Made by a program: the position numbers and the translations under genes. The notes beneath the pieces are model-generated. The model saw only the letters and a program-made list of their open reading frames with translations. It did no database searches and had not been told where the DNA came from. This document shows, one piece after another, positions 21,881 to 32,279 of a DNA stretch of 64,000 nucleotides; the first letter of the stretch is position 1, and each line of letters begins with the position of its first letter. Source of the DNA: Hyaloscypha bicolor E (Eukaryota > Ascomycota > Leotiomycetes > Helotiales > Hyaloscyphaceae); NCBI RefSeq assembly GCF_002865645.1, contig NW_020194643.1:372001-436000 (forward strand), written 5' to 3'.

Positions 21881-23350
21881 ATGAGGTCCCGAACTCGAAT
21901 AATTGCTTCTGCTGTTATACTCCTAGTCATCATCTTCAGTTATTTTTCTTGGAAAGCGATCGAGACACAGGACACTCTGCCTAAGGGAGCCGGTCAAACC
22001 TTCCAACTAGACGAAACCTTCAAAACTCAGCTAGCCAAGCTACCCGAAGCCGTACAAGAATGGGTCCAGCGCCCGATCCTGCCCTACGATAAATCCGTGG
22101 CATTGAATAACAAGACCTGTCCGACGGAGGGAGTCAACTTCGATGAGGGTGCAGTCAAGGAGAATGAGCGGGCGTGGCGATATATAACACCGGCCAAGAT
22201 ATCAGACTGGCGCCAAGACATTGCAGAACACTTATACCGAAAACAAAAAGAGAAGCAAGAGAAGATGAGCCCGGAGACATCTCTCACAAAAGACGAACAA
22301 GGAAAAGAGTTCTCGGGGGGAAGAGGACTGGTGATGGCAGCAGGGGATCATGCTGCCGTTGTTCGTGCACGAACAAACATCCGGCTCCTGAGATCATACA
22401 ACTGTACTCTTCCAGTCGAGATATTCCACTTTCCGAACGAGCTTTCAACACCGGAGATGAGCTTGCTCGAGGAGCTCTCATCTCTCAAGCAGCGTTCCGA
22501 GGACCAAGAGGATCAAAGCGGAATGAAAGTCACTGTCCAAGTTGTGGAAGGAGTTCGAAAAGGAGACGACTGGAAAGCATTCCATATCAAAGCGGCCGCC
22601 ATCCAACAATCATCATTTGACGAAATTCTCTATCTGGACACGGACTCTTATACCCTCCGAAATCCGGAATACCTGTTCGAAAGCATGCAATGGAAAGAAA
22701 CAGGGCTCATGCTTTGGCCGGATTACACAAAATCACATGCCACCAACCCCATCTGGCGTCTTTCAGGACAAAGTTGTCGGAGTGAATATGAAGGCGAATC
22801 TGGCCAGATCCTCATCTCGCGCACCCTTCACCAAGATCTGTTATGGATTGCCGAGTTTTTCGCCCTTGAGCACCATAAATTTTACGGCTTCCTGGGCGGT
22901 GACAGAGATTCGTTCAGAGCAGCTGCTCTTTTGTTAGGCAAGAAATGGACCGGGCCGGGAAGACTGAATGCCGCTGCAGGCGTTGTGCTGACAGACAATC
23001 CACAAGGAGGTGGACATACAATGCTCCAGGCAGATCCGGAGGGGAAATGGCTGTTCGTGCATGCGAATTTGATCAAGCATGCGAAATTCCATCGGCCGCT
23101 ATGGTCTCGGATCCACAGGGCTGCGCAAGACAAGTTTGCCGCTGAGAGCACTTATGGGGATATTCATCCGCCGAACGATAAATTGGGAGACGGGGTGAAG
23201 TTGCGAGTTACATACAACCCTATGATGTCTACGATTATGTCCACTTTTGAGGGATATGATGAGGGCTTGGTTGTTGTAGAGGATTGGGATACCTATGAAG
23301 AACTGAAAGGATTTGAGGAGAAGTGGTTTGGATTTGGTGGAGTGCATTGA
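21881..23350 (+). CDS. GT71 alpha-mannosyltransferase (MNN1-like)
   Basis: Type II Golgi-membrane glycosyltransferase expected to add alpha-1,3-mannose from GDP-mannose to cell-wall or secreted glycoproteins. Single exon, 489 residues from the first ATG (21881); the frame is open five codons upstream only through a GTG. A short cytosolic tail and a membrane anchor (about 7-24, IIASAVILLVIIFSYFSW) are followed by a charged stem. The catalytic domain spans about 145-450. The family's entry motif GRGLVMAAGDHAAVVRARTNI lies near 147-167 and the metal-binding DxD, as YLDTDS, at 253-255. HxxxFYGFLGGDRDSF near 335 is a further conserved block of the fungal family. Length and motif order match full-length members, so it looks intact. 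Acceptor specificity cannot be inferred. Confidence 0.9.
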   Translation: MRSRTRIIASAVILLVIIFSYFSWKAIETQDTLPKGAGQTFQLDETFKTQLAKLPEAVQEWVQRPILPYDKSVALNNKTCPTEGVNFDEGAVKENERAWRYITPAKISDWRQDIAEHLYRKQKEKQEKMSPETSLTKDEQGKEFSGGRGLVMAAGDHAAVVRARTNIRLLRSYNCTLPVEIFHFPNELSTPEMSLLEELSSLKQRSEDQEDQSGMKVTVQVVEGVRKGDDWKAFHIKAAAIQQSSFDEILYLDTDSYTLRNPEYLFESMQWKETGLMLWPDYTKSHATNPIWRLSGQSCRSEYEGESGQILISRTLHQDLLWIAEFFALEHHKFYGFLGGDRDSFRAAALLLGKKWTGPGRLNAAAGVVLTDNPQGGGHTMLQADPEGKWLFVHANLIKHAKFHRPLWSRIHRAAQDKFAAESTYGDIHPPNDKLGDGVKLRVTYNPMMSTIMSTFEGYDEGLVVVEDWDTYEELKGFEEKWFGFGGVH

Positions 23351-24495
23351 ATGCCTTCCAAAGGATCTTGGCTCGTAAGAGGGGTTTGGAGAACAATGGC
23401 CAACGCCGCGGTCCTCCTGAAACGGATTTTTACGATCAATTCAAACGTGCGCTCAAAGAGCGCATGACCATTGTTTACAGGAGTCGGGCTGCGTTTCAGA
23501 GAGAAGGCTTTCATGATTGTGTTGGTTAGGCTTAGACTCCACAGTTGAAGTCCAATCGTAGCTCAAGCCGAACCGCGAGACATCGCCCTAAGAAATCTTC
23601 AAAATCCAAGGCAATCATGGGCACATAGCAACTGCTTTGGGCCATTGTGTCTCCTCAAATGTGGTTCACGTACCAAGTGTTGAGGAAGCGGCCCTCTGTA
23701 AGAAGAGGCGGCCATTGGTAAACTTCAGCCACTTCGGGTACTGCTCTGATACCTTTTCCTCTGTCATCTGAGCAAGGGATAAAGCAACCCCGGAGCAGAA
23801 GTTGCCAGCGAACTACTCGAAGAACGTGCTCGTGGCGCGGTTGGTCCCCTTTCCCGCGTTGACACGTTCAGGGCGTTTATCCCTGTACCCACGCCTCGGT
23901 GTCCATTTTTAGGGAGTGGCACCCCAAGTGTGGTCATCCGATCCCCAGCAGTGGCATATCTCCAGTTCTTTCTCCATAAACCGGGCGTCCTCTTCTTCCA
24001 CAGCCGAACAGGGCGCCTAAGAGTGGCAAGGCATAATTACAAGTACGCAGATCAGTCTGCTTGCGCCCGCACGTAGGTGCGTCCTGTGAAGCCCAGGAAG
24101 CCAGGTCAAGCCAACAGTTTGGCTCTTGATCTGGGCAGAATCACAAACAAATGAGATGTTATTCTCCACTCTAAAATTGATGTGCTTCTGAATTAGCGTT
24201 CTGGAATCTTTATTCGCAACTTTGTATCGTGGTTCTGTTTGTATGCCCGTTTTGTGTTAGAATTATTACCCGACCTGTCTCGATTTTCGCTCGTTGGGCA
24301 TCGCGAGGCTTGGAACATTCCCCTATCCTTCACCGATACTGGGATGAGGTTTCATCGACACGTCAACACTTCTGACACCCTCAATTTTGGCCCTAGAATT
24401 TTGCGGCATATGGAATGTCCTCGTTCCATTTGGAAGAGTGAGATCTAGAACTTACCATCAACCCAAGACCGTTGCTCTATCCATTACAGCCGCAA
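23351..24495. other. Intergenic region, no gene seen
   Basis: About 1.1 kb between two plus-strand genes. I see no coding exon or known RNA. A tRNA-like word order on the minus strand near 24430-24490 was examined and rejected. Confidence 0.5.
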
Positions 24496-27400
24496 ATGCT
24501 GAAAGCATTCGGCAAGATGGCTACCCAAGACACGATGGAGCCATTTACAGATAACAATACTGGTATTTCCACGTTTCATGGTGGGTCCGGGTTTGCACAA
24601 TGGTAAGTAGGCTATGTTCGCCCTGGTGTAGAATGCTAACCTCTCGGTCATAGCCGAGGGATAGCCGCTTCCCATCTTGCGACGGATACTTGCAGCCTCG
24701 ACCAAGATGACGGCCGCGATCGCAACGATTCGGGATTCGACGAGACAACAAACTCGCAAAGCTCGGAAACCTCGTTCGAAACACCGGAGAGTCCAGACGA
24801 CGTAACGCGGACGCTGAAGCATACGGATATGAGGACTTTCGGCAGTGAGTTGCAAAAGGCAGCAAGGATAGCTTTCCCATGCGGCAATCGATCAAGATAT
24901 TCGAGCGTCTATGTTTTGATGTTCTCATGGGAAAGTGAGGACTGGAGACTTCCCGTCAGTGAAGAAATTGCTGCTCTACGCAAAGTCTTTGAGGAGATCT
25001 ATCATTATAAAGTTGAGGAGTTCAAGATTCCCGACCACCGAAGCCACAACAAAGTCAGCGCCAAAATCAATGACTTCATTGGGATCAACGATGACCAGTC
25101 GGACGATTTGAAAATAGTCTATTACGCAGGACATGCAAGGCTATCCAAGACGAAAGAGGTTGTATGGGCGAGGTGAGTCATGTATATTATTGGCACGACT
25201 ATCTATCCAGCCATGTAGCAATACTGAACCTGACTATTGCCAATATCTTCAGGTCCTCGGAAACAACCGAAAAATGCTCCACGGTAACCTGGACTGGCAT
25301 TCAGGCAGACCTTCAGCAAGCCCAAAGCGATGCATTGATACTGCTAGACTGTTGTTATGCTGGGGTTGTCGATGGTGGGGAAGGAAATGGAGTGACGGAA
25401 CTCCTGGCTGCCTGCTCTTTCAACAGTGAAGCCAATGGCGTCGGTCATTATTCGTTCACCACAGCCCTCACGATCGAATTAAAGGCCATCAGCAAGAGAA
25501 AATCATTCACTATTGGTGAGCTGTATGCGAATATGTACCGCAGGACTCAATCACACATGGCCCGCGGGGTTCCTAACGAGCGGTACCCTCCACCAACGCA
25601 CGTGCTATTGAGGACAGATGAAAAGTTGCACCGATGTATCCAACTTTCTGCGCATCGGGACTCGTACACGGAAGCTTCGACAGAGAAGCATGGAACTCGA
25701 GAAGGCCAAATTTCTTCCACTGAATCAAAACCCCAGAAATGGCCATTGGCGACAGGAATTCCAGTTTCTTCATCAACGAAAGATCCTTGCCCCAGCACGG
25801 ATTGCGAACCTTCGGCACTCAATATGGGATCATCTAACCCCATTGGTCTGCAGCCAGAGGGCCACGCAATCACCTCTATGAACTCAGCTATGGGCGACGT
25901 AAACAGTAGATCACAGTGTCAAGATAGAGCTGGGGTTGTGGAGAAAGACTCTCTCGAAGACAAGCAAGCACTTCCAAGTCTTCCACATTGGCCGACAGAG
26001 AAAGATTCCGCCTGGCCATCAGACGCACCTCGAATGCTGTTGGCGGTCAGATTTACGGAAGAACTGTCCCAGAAAGACTTACAGCCAGACTTGTTTGTTG
26101 ACTGGCTTCGAGCGATGCCTGCAAATATCGCAGAAGTCACTTGCGTTGAGGCGGGATTCAGATGTGATTCTACTCTCCTTCTGGTCTCGTTACCGATCTC
26201 CCTGTGGACATATCTCTCCAAGAATCCTGCTCTTATACCCATGGGCCGAGTCATGTCATCAAATCTGGTTATGCCCAGGTTGAAGAATGCCGATAGAATT
26301 GACTGCAGGGCTGGGGGTCCTCGCAGCCACCAGAACGTGGAGACAAAGATGGAAGAGGAGCATGGTCAAGGCAGATATTTTCTTACCAAAGACCCTGAGC
26401 ACGGAAAGCTACCCCCGGATGCGTACCAAACCGAAGACAAAAACTGCCAAGGCACCCAGAATGTTCCAAACTCTCAATTGACAGCTGATCTTGAAGAGGA
26501 TAGCGCACGAGCAGAGTCTGTAAGCTCCAATCAGCAAGAATCAATTTCGATCAAGGAAGTCAAGAAGGACAGGGTGACCGATACATATCACACTTCTCTG
26601 GAAGATCTTCAAGAAGACCTTTCTTCACAACAGTACAAGGATTTATCCAGCACCTCGAAGGATTCAGAAACAGTCCAACTGGCAATACAGAGTCCCGAAA
26701 GCTGCCACCAATCAGAGCTGGTAGATTGTGCTATTCCGAAGGTGGCACTTGGAACACGCCCATCGGAGATGGCGCGAGGGTCGCTGGATGCACCCGTAGC
26801 AACTTCGAATCAAGTCAATCGTGGTTTCCCCAGACCAGCTGCTAGCTCACCAGAGGGCCAAACCAAGCGGGCAGCAACCTCCATGGACTCGTCAGGGCGG
26901 CAGTCTTCCGAAAATTCACCTGATCAATCATTAGTGCCCCCAAGCACTGAAGTATCACAGACTGGCGCGTGCGTCACACTATCAAGCTCGAAGATACCAC
27001 ATTTAGACACCCACCTCATGAAATCGTGGTTGATCGACTGCGTAGATCAGCACTACGATTGCAGGAACGAATCAACTGGTTGGTATATACCCACAAGACT
27101 GATTGATGTTGGCTCCTCTTTGACTCCACCGCGGTTGCGGGCGGCAAGTGATGTCTCGGTGGGTGAGAGATACGCCACTTTGAGCTACTGCTGGGGCATG
27201 AAATCGTTCCATAGGCTCCGGTCTTCAAATTATGCCGCAATGCACCAAAAGATTCCCCTAGATGATCTTCCACGGACTTTTCGAGATGCTATTGTTGTTA
27301 CGCGAATGCTAGACGTTCGCTATCTTTGGGTTGACAGTCTTTGCATAATCCAAGACTCACAAGAGGACTGGCAGAAAGAGGCTTCTCAGATGGGCTTCGT

Positions 27401-28670
27401 ATACCAAAACGCTTATTTCACCATAGCTGCTGCGGCTGCCACAGACGCTTTTGATGGCTTATTCCAAAGGAGCGATCCGTGCGTCCAGCAACTGGCCTGG
27501 CCAAAGACTTCTGTCCAAGTATTCCGCCACCGCAATCACCTGCGACACGATAAGGAGCCTTCAGCGTCGATGCTAGCCCATCTGCCTCTTTTGAGAAGAG
27601 CATGGGTATTCCAGGAGATGGTCTTATCAACACGAACTGTGATGTTCAGTTCTGAGCAGATTTACTGGGAATGCCGCACGCTTTCTGCATGTGAAGACTT
27701 TCCGAACGGATATTGCGGTTCAAAACTAGATCGACTTCCCCCGAAGCCCTTGATTCGATCCTTGATCGCAACATCGGCTCGTCTCCTGGACCAGACAATA
27801 TCGTGGCGCACCTGGACTAAACTTGTAATGGAATACAGTCGATGTTTGCTGACTTACCAATCGGATAGACTTATTGCAATCGCTGGTGTGGCTCAGGCAG
27901 CACACCGAGCGGTGGATAGTGATTATCTTGCCGGGTTATGGAAAAGGCATCTCTCTGCCGGCCTTCTTTGGTATGTGGCGCCCAACGAAGTCAAGCGGGG
28001 CGGAACCGGTCTACAATACGTGGCTCCGAGTTGGTCCTGGGCCAGTGCGACTGGCCCTGTCAATTGGTCCGATCACTCAGATACCCAGATCACCCCCCTT
28101 ATCGAAGTTGTTTCTGCACATGTTGACCTCGCGGGTGCCAATCCATTCGGGCAAGTACGCGGGGGCAAACTTGTGCTCAAAGCATGCCTTGCTCGTGCTG
28201 AATGGGACCCCCTTTCCGGAAACCATTCAGTATGTATTGATACTGGAAATTCAACTGTTTCGCATCTGGATATATCTCTCCACTTCGATGTGGATTCTCC
28301 CGATAGCTTCGACGAAAATGCAATCCCCGTGGTCTACGTTTTACCAGTTCACAGATATTATATTCGCCCTTTTGGAGAAGACAGCCGCATGACTAGAGAT
28401 AAGATGGGTGTTTTTTGTGGACTCATTCTCGAGCCCACAAGTAACGCAGGGGAATACCGTCGGTATGGATACTTCGAGACTTCAAGTCCAGATTTCGTAG
28501 AAGAAATCTGTCTGGGCTGTGAGCAGCTATTTGTGGGTGTTGAAAATCGAGGTTCGAAAGATGAAACGAGCCATCACAGTCTGATCGACCGATATTCAGT
28601 TCGACGACAGAAGCGTTACAAAGGAGCGAAGATGGATGGCTTCCCTCTAATAATAATTTCAATCATTTGA
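24496..28670 (+). CDS. Caspase-like protease fused to a HET (heterokaryon incompatibility) domain
   Basis: Three exons: 24496-24602, 24654-25172, 25253-28670. Introns are 51 nt (GTAAGT, GCTAAC branch, TAG) and 80 nt (GTGAGT...CAG), and the phases join correctly. Product 1347 residues. Residues about 115-325 form a caspase-like (peptidase C14) domain. His196 lies in KIVYYAGHA and Cys243 in LILLDCCYAG, the catalytic dyad, so it may be active. Residues about 470-545 match a conserved block usually found C-terminal to this caspase domain in fungal proteins (VDWLRAMPANIAEVTCVEAG...). A Ser/Gln/Glu-rich, probably disordered linker follows. Residues about 848-990 are a HET domain: LSYCWG near 853, then DLPRTFRDAIVVTR, LWVDSLCIIQD and the RAWVFQE box. 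HET domains trigger fungal cell death on non-self recognition. The fusion suggests proteolysis coupled to HET-dependent death; that is inference. ATG 24496 is preceded by an in-frame stop; ATG 24517 is an alternative. Confidence 0.88.
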
Positions 28671-29079
28671 CGTAAAGAGCTAGCAATACAATTGGCATTT
28701 ACTCCTTTCAACGCTTACCAAACTGGTTACACTTGATCTCTGGAGTTCGATCTGCAAATCTGGTTTGCAGCACTATTCGGGTATTGCTCAATTCCTATGA
28801 GTAGTGATATTTCCGCGCCATTCACCAAACCAATGGTACCATTGTTTAAGCAGAGAGCTCAAAATATACTTTTCTCCGCTAATATGTGAAGTTCGATTGC
28901 CCCATTCGCGATTCAGGGGTGTGGCTAGCGAGGGCATTTCAGGAGCCACAGCGCTGCAGCATCGTCCTTAATGCAGAACCTGAATCAAATCACCACACAC
29001 CCGACGCCTGAATTTTCCTTTGGGCGTGGCTGCCTTCGAATGTGTCATCTGAGCCCTCCAAATCTTCCATTCCATCCAT
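28671..29079. other. Intergenic region, no gene seen
   Basis: The convergent gap between the caspase-HET gene and the minus-strand gene that follows; it should contain both 3' ends. Confidence 0.5.
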
Positions 29080-29817
29080 TCATCTCCTTCCTCCTCCTTT
29101 TGTCCGCTGTCTCTCAGCCGATTGAATACGACGACCACCACTGCTTCTCCCCTTCTCATCTTCTCTCATATTTTCTCCTCTATCTCTTCCATCTCTTTTC
29201 TTCTCCATCGCGCCGATAACTCCGCTGGCTGCCACTCCCGCCAAACCGCCCGCCGCAATCCCAAGTAGGGTCAGCACCACTGACTCAGTCTTCCCTGATC
29301 CGTTCCCTCCTCCACTTCCTGATTTCGCGGTATATCTTCCTCTATCGTTACTAAGACTTCTCCTTCTTTTCCTCCTCTTCTCCCCTCCCTTCTCTCTATC
29401 TCTTTCTCTTTCTCTGACTCCTCCCGGCTGCGAACTACTCCGCCTTGCCAACCACTCCCGCCTTCGCATTCCCCTACTATCTTGAGGATCTGGACCTAGT
29501 CTCTTCGGAGTCGGTGGCGAGTATCCATACCCGTAGCCGTCCGGAGCTGAGTATTCATGCCCGTACCCACTCGCGTCCGACGGCCTGCTCATTCTTTGAT
29601 GTTGGTATGACTCCCTGGGCCTTGGATCGTGTGCGACATCACCGCCACTGGCAGAACTTTCCCCCTCCTCGTCCCTCCTCCTCTCCCCACTTCCACGTGC
29701 TCGACAATGAGGATGGTACGTATGCTTGTCAACAAGCTTATCTGGTACCTTGTGAAAATGTTTGTCGACCAATTTATCAATTCCCTCGATGCCCAACTCG
29801 ATGATGTCTTCTGCCAT
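29080..29817 (-). CDS. Small protein with DKLVDKH repeat and glycine-rich membrane segment
   Basis: Single open frame of 245 residues from ATG 29817. The first 35 residues are helical and contain a duplicated DKxxDKH word (IDKLVDKHFHKVPDKLVDKH). A basic, Arg/Ser/Gly-rich and probably disordered region follows, with Tyr-Gly repeats (GYGHEYSAPDGYGYGY). A hydrophobic glycine-rich segment near 178-202 (LTLLGIAAGGLAGVAASGVIGAM) looks like a membrane helix with a glycine zipper. The tail is again strongly basic. A short intron may be hidden near residues 35-55, where GT and AG sites are available in frame. No known family is recognised; it resembles unnamed ascomycete proteins with the same N-terminal helix plus Gly-rich helix layout. 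Confidence 0.6.
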   Translation of the reverse strand: MAEDIIELGIEGIDKLVDKHFHKVPDKLVDKHTYHPHCRARGSGERRRDEEGESSASGGDVAHDPRPRESYQHQRMSRPSDASGYGHEYSAPDGYGYGYSPPTPKRLGPDPQDSRGMRRREWLARRSSSQPGGVRERERDREKGGEKRRKRRRSLSNDRGRYTAKSGSGGGNGSGKTESVVLTLLGIAAGGLAGVAASGVIGAMEKKRDGRDRGENMREDEKGRSSGGRRIQSAERQRTKGGGRR

Positions 29818-31196
29818 TATTTATGTCTCTTTTTTGCCTCCCGTTCCTCTGTGGGGTTGCGTTCCGTTCGCTCTCTTGTTGCGAAGTGCTGGAAGTGAAA
29901 ATTTGAGTTTCGAGTTTCGCTTGACGGCGATATAAATTGGACGAGAAGCTCAAGACAAAAGGATATTTCATCCAGATTCTTGGAGGAGATTTCCAATTTC
30001 TGTCCTGCAGTGATGGTTGCTGCTGGCTAACTTCCTTTGGCTTGGCTTCTGTCATCGCGCGTTAGTTCTCGGGTGGGACAGCTGGGCCACCCCGCCCATC
30101 ACCCTTCAAAAGAGAGGGGTGCAGAACAACTCTAGACTCCTTACATGTACTTTTAGGTAAGATAGCATGTCCTCACTGAATGAGGCTCGTATGTCACTTT
30201 CTTCAAGCGAACTTGTCGGCTCAAATCACGTGATTTTCTCATGTGGTGCCGGGAGGAACCTTAGTAGTTCTAGGTCTGCACCTAACGCTCCTAAAATTCA
30301 CACAAACCTTCCCTTAGATATTCAAATCCTCAAGCCTTTAGATTTCTTATATTCCTCAAAAGCGGTCAGTATCGTTTAGCTCTGTTCCTCTTCGTTTTAT
30401 CGATCACCGAAGGCACCCTTTCCTTCAACCAACGAGCAACAAAGTAATACCCCACCAAGGGAGGTCATCAAAATGCCTAGCAGGTTTACCAGTAGCCTCC
30501 TCGGTGGTGTCAAGGCATGCGCCAGTCCTCAGACAACCAAAGACAGCCTTCTGAACCCCGTCCAAAGGCACGACCGTCTGCCTCCACGCGTGGGACCGCG
30601 GCCACGGCACGGGATGGGACAGGGCGCTTCTGCCTCACATCCGGGATTCTGCACTCTCGATTGGCGTGCGTTTACCGGAAAAGCGGCAGTGATAAAATCC
30701 GCTTCCCAGATCTAAGGTACGAACTACGATCTCTCAAATCTGGGTCTGACGCATCGTGCAGCAGCGTAGGCGGGCCCCGCAATTAAAAGGGGTTACGCTC
30801 TTGGATATCTTCAATAGAGGCTGCGGCCACTCCGCGTCGTTGATGTATATTATCCTCGCTGAAATCTATAAGAAGAACTGTCCGATGTTTACTGCCGTTT
30901 ATGGAACAGGTGGATAGTATCGCTCATCATTGTAAACCTCTTTAGATCTAAGTTTTTTTTCTTATAATCTAAGTTTCATGAGTAAAGCTACTCGATATTG
31001 TTTCGGTTATAGTCAAGAAAGTTTCAAACGGATATATAGTATGAAGAGGTGGGGGGGGGGGGTTCGAAGATATCTTGCGATTGGAAGGAGCCAAGTCCAA
31101 ATAGGCTCGGTAATCGTCGGCTCGGAAAGCATCGGGGAACCTCGCTAAAAATTTGTAAGGCTTATTATTTGAAATAAGCTGAAACATCTTCAACAA
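29818..31196. other. Intergenic region with a G-tract
   Basis: About 1.4 kb. It contains a CACGTGA E-box-like word near 30226, as is common in fungal promoters, and an uninterrupted run of 12 G at 31051-31062. Short frames near 30470-30790 have no support. Confidence 0.45.
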
Positions 31197-31347
31197 GGAC
31201 AGATGGCCGAGCTGGTTATGGCGGTAAGCAGCAATCGTCATCTCAACATTCAACCGTGCTAATTCAAATTCCAGCCAGGTTAAGGTGATCCCTTAGCACA
31301 ATTTCCTGGTCACGAAAGTGGCGTGGGTTCGAGTCCCACTCTGTTCA
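31197..31347 (+). tRNA. tRNA-Leu(AAG) with canonical intron plus an extra intron-like insert
   Basis: All parts of a class II tRNA-Leu are present. Acceptor strands are 31197-31203 and 31340-31346 (7 pairs, one G-U), with discriminator A at 31347. The D-arm is 31206-31222. The anticodon stem CCAGG/CCTGG is at 31275-31279 and 31305-31309, with loop TT-AAG-G...T. The variable arm TCAC-GAAA-GTGG is at 31310-31321 and the T-arm GTGGG-TTCGAGT-CCCAC at 31323-31339. An 18-nt intron (31286-31303) sits after position 37, the normal nuclear tRNA intron site. A second insert of 51 nt (31224-31274) lies between the D-arm and the anticodon stem. Removing both leaves 82 nt, the expected tRNA-Leu size, with every stem paired. 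Box A (31204-31214) and box B (31326-31336) are intact and a T-run follows. It is functional only if the 51-nt insert is removed. Confidence 0.9.
31224..31274 (+). other. Spliceosomal-intron-like insert within the tRNA-Leu gene
   Basis: The insert starts GTAAGC, has GCTAAT 18 nt before its end, and finishes TTCCAG. These are the 5' splice site, branch site and 3' splice site expected of a 51-nt fungal mRNA intron. It lies between tRNA positions 26 and 27, not at the site used by tRNA endonuclease. Precise GT...AG removal restores a perfect tRNA. Confidence 0.75.
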
Positions 31348-31349
31348 TA

Positions 31350-31357
31350 TTTTTTTT
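31350..31357 (+). terminator. RNA polymerase III terminator
   Basis: Eight consecutive T residues start 3 nt after the tRNA discriminator base, a standard Pol III stop. Confidence 0.85.
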
Positions 31358-31387
31358 GGTTGCAATTCTCTTTTATTTTGGTTCGCG

Positions 31388-31507
31388 AAACCAAGTTCCC
31401 AGACTTCGGAGAATTGGGCATCCCGTCCGCCTGCCCACACAAGTCTCAAATTAGCAAACTAGCAGTTGGCTGGGTGAGCACCAGCGAATACCTGATATTG
31501 TATGTTT
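31388..31507 (+). rRNA. 5S rRNA relic (diverged 5' half)
   Basis: The 3' two-thirds read as fungal 5S rRNA: GGGCATCCCGTCCGC, then AGCAGTTGGCTGGGTGAGCA (the internal control C-box region), then CACCAGCGAATACCTG and a TTGTATGT end followed by T5. The first 30 nt do not match a normal 5' end (ACATACGACCA is absent), so helix I cannot pair properly. I read it as a pseudogene or strongly diverged copy of a dispersed 5S gene. It lies 40 bp downstream of the tRNA-Leu gene, in the same direction. Confidence 0.72.
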
Positions 31508-32063
31508 TTCCTTTCTAATCTTCTCTTTATCTTTGCCCATTTTTGAACAAGTATTCTTCTAATCGATGTTCTGCAAGTTGATAGAAGCAGACGGTCTTTT
31601 GCTTGTCTAATAGAAACTGGTATTGTGTGGCAGCAGTCCGACTATCCGCAGGAGCCTCCGCAGTCGTCAATTCTGACCAACACACATTTGTTTACAAAAC
31701 TATCCTTTGATGAAAAGTATTCTAGCCGACGCCACACCTAGTTACTCCTATTTCTAATGTTGACGGAATGCTGACTGGTTTGTTTCGAAGTGGATGAGGA
31801 CATTCACCCCCTCGTGACTTTGATTGCTTGCACTTCTTTTCGAGCTGCGACTGGGATGACTTCTCGAAATTGATCTCATCTAGTAACTTAAGTTCCAAGG
31901 TTGTTTCTAGAAGATATAGCTACAGATGCGCTTTGATTTTATCAAATGTCGTCTGTTGAGCTCCACTTTGTGTCAAGTTTTGGCCGATAATCATTGCGTG
32001 GAAAAGGGCTGGCTTAGCGATAGTTGTTTCCTTCCTCAACTTTTCGCAATCAGGATTTTAAAG
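31508..32063. other. No gene recognised
   Basis: About 550 bp with short frames only. Confidence 0.5.
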
Positions 32064-32279
32064 TTAAGCTTTCATAACTTCATGCCATACCTGGCGTCTA
32101 CCAGGACCACCAGCACTATCACGCCATAAGAGTGTTGTCAAGACGTCCTCAGCACAGTTCCAGTCAAGCTTCAAGCTCTCCATACCCACAAGTGAAATCT
32201 GTGACACAAACCAATATCTCTCAGGCTTACCCAAAAACGCAATCCCTCCAAGCACAAGCATCCACAGCAGCGTCTCCAA
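32064..32279 (-). pseudogene. C-terminal remnant of a fungal-specific transcription factor domain
   Basis: The minus strand encodes about 70 residues reading LLWMLVLGGIAFLGKPERYW, then DVLTTLLWRDSAGGPG and RQVWHEV. This is the familiar C-terminal end of the fungal-specific transcription factor domain (the type often paired with a Zn2Cys6 finger). It ends at a stop at 32064. Upstream, at 32280-32960, I can find neither the rest of the domain nor a zinc cluster in a joinable frame. Several frames look protein-like over short spans. It is most likely a truncated or decayed gene. Confidence 0.5.

Noticed and set aside
24430..24496. Minus-strand sequence resembling the 5' half of a tRNA (GCGGCTGTAATGGATAGAGC...)
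   Set aside because: The D-arm is too short, the anticodon stem mispairs, there is no proper T-arm, and the 3' strand of the acceptor is missing.
24496..24653. Prion-like amyloid motif in the N-terminus of the caspase-HET protein (NNTGISTFHGGSGF)
   Set aside because: Only a short Gly/Asn-rich stretch; it lacks the paired repeats of HET-s-type motifs I know.
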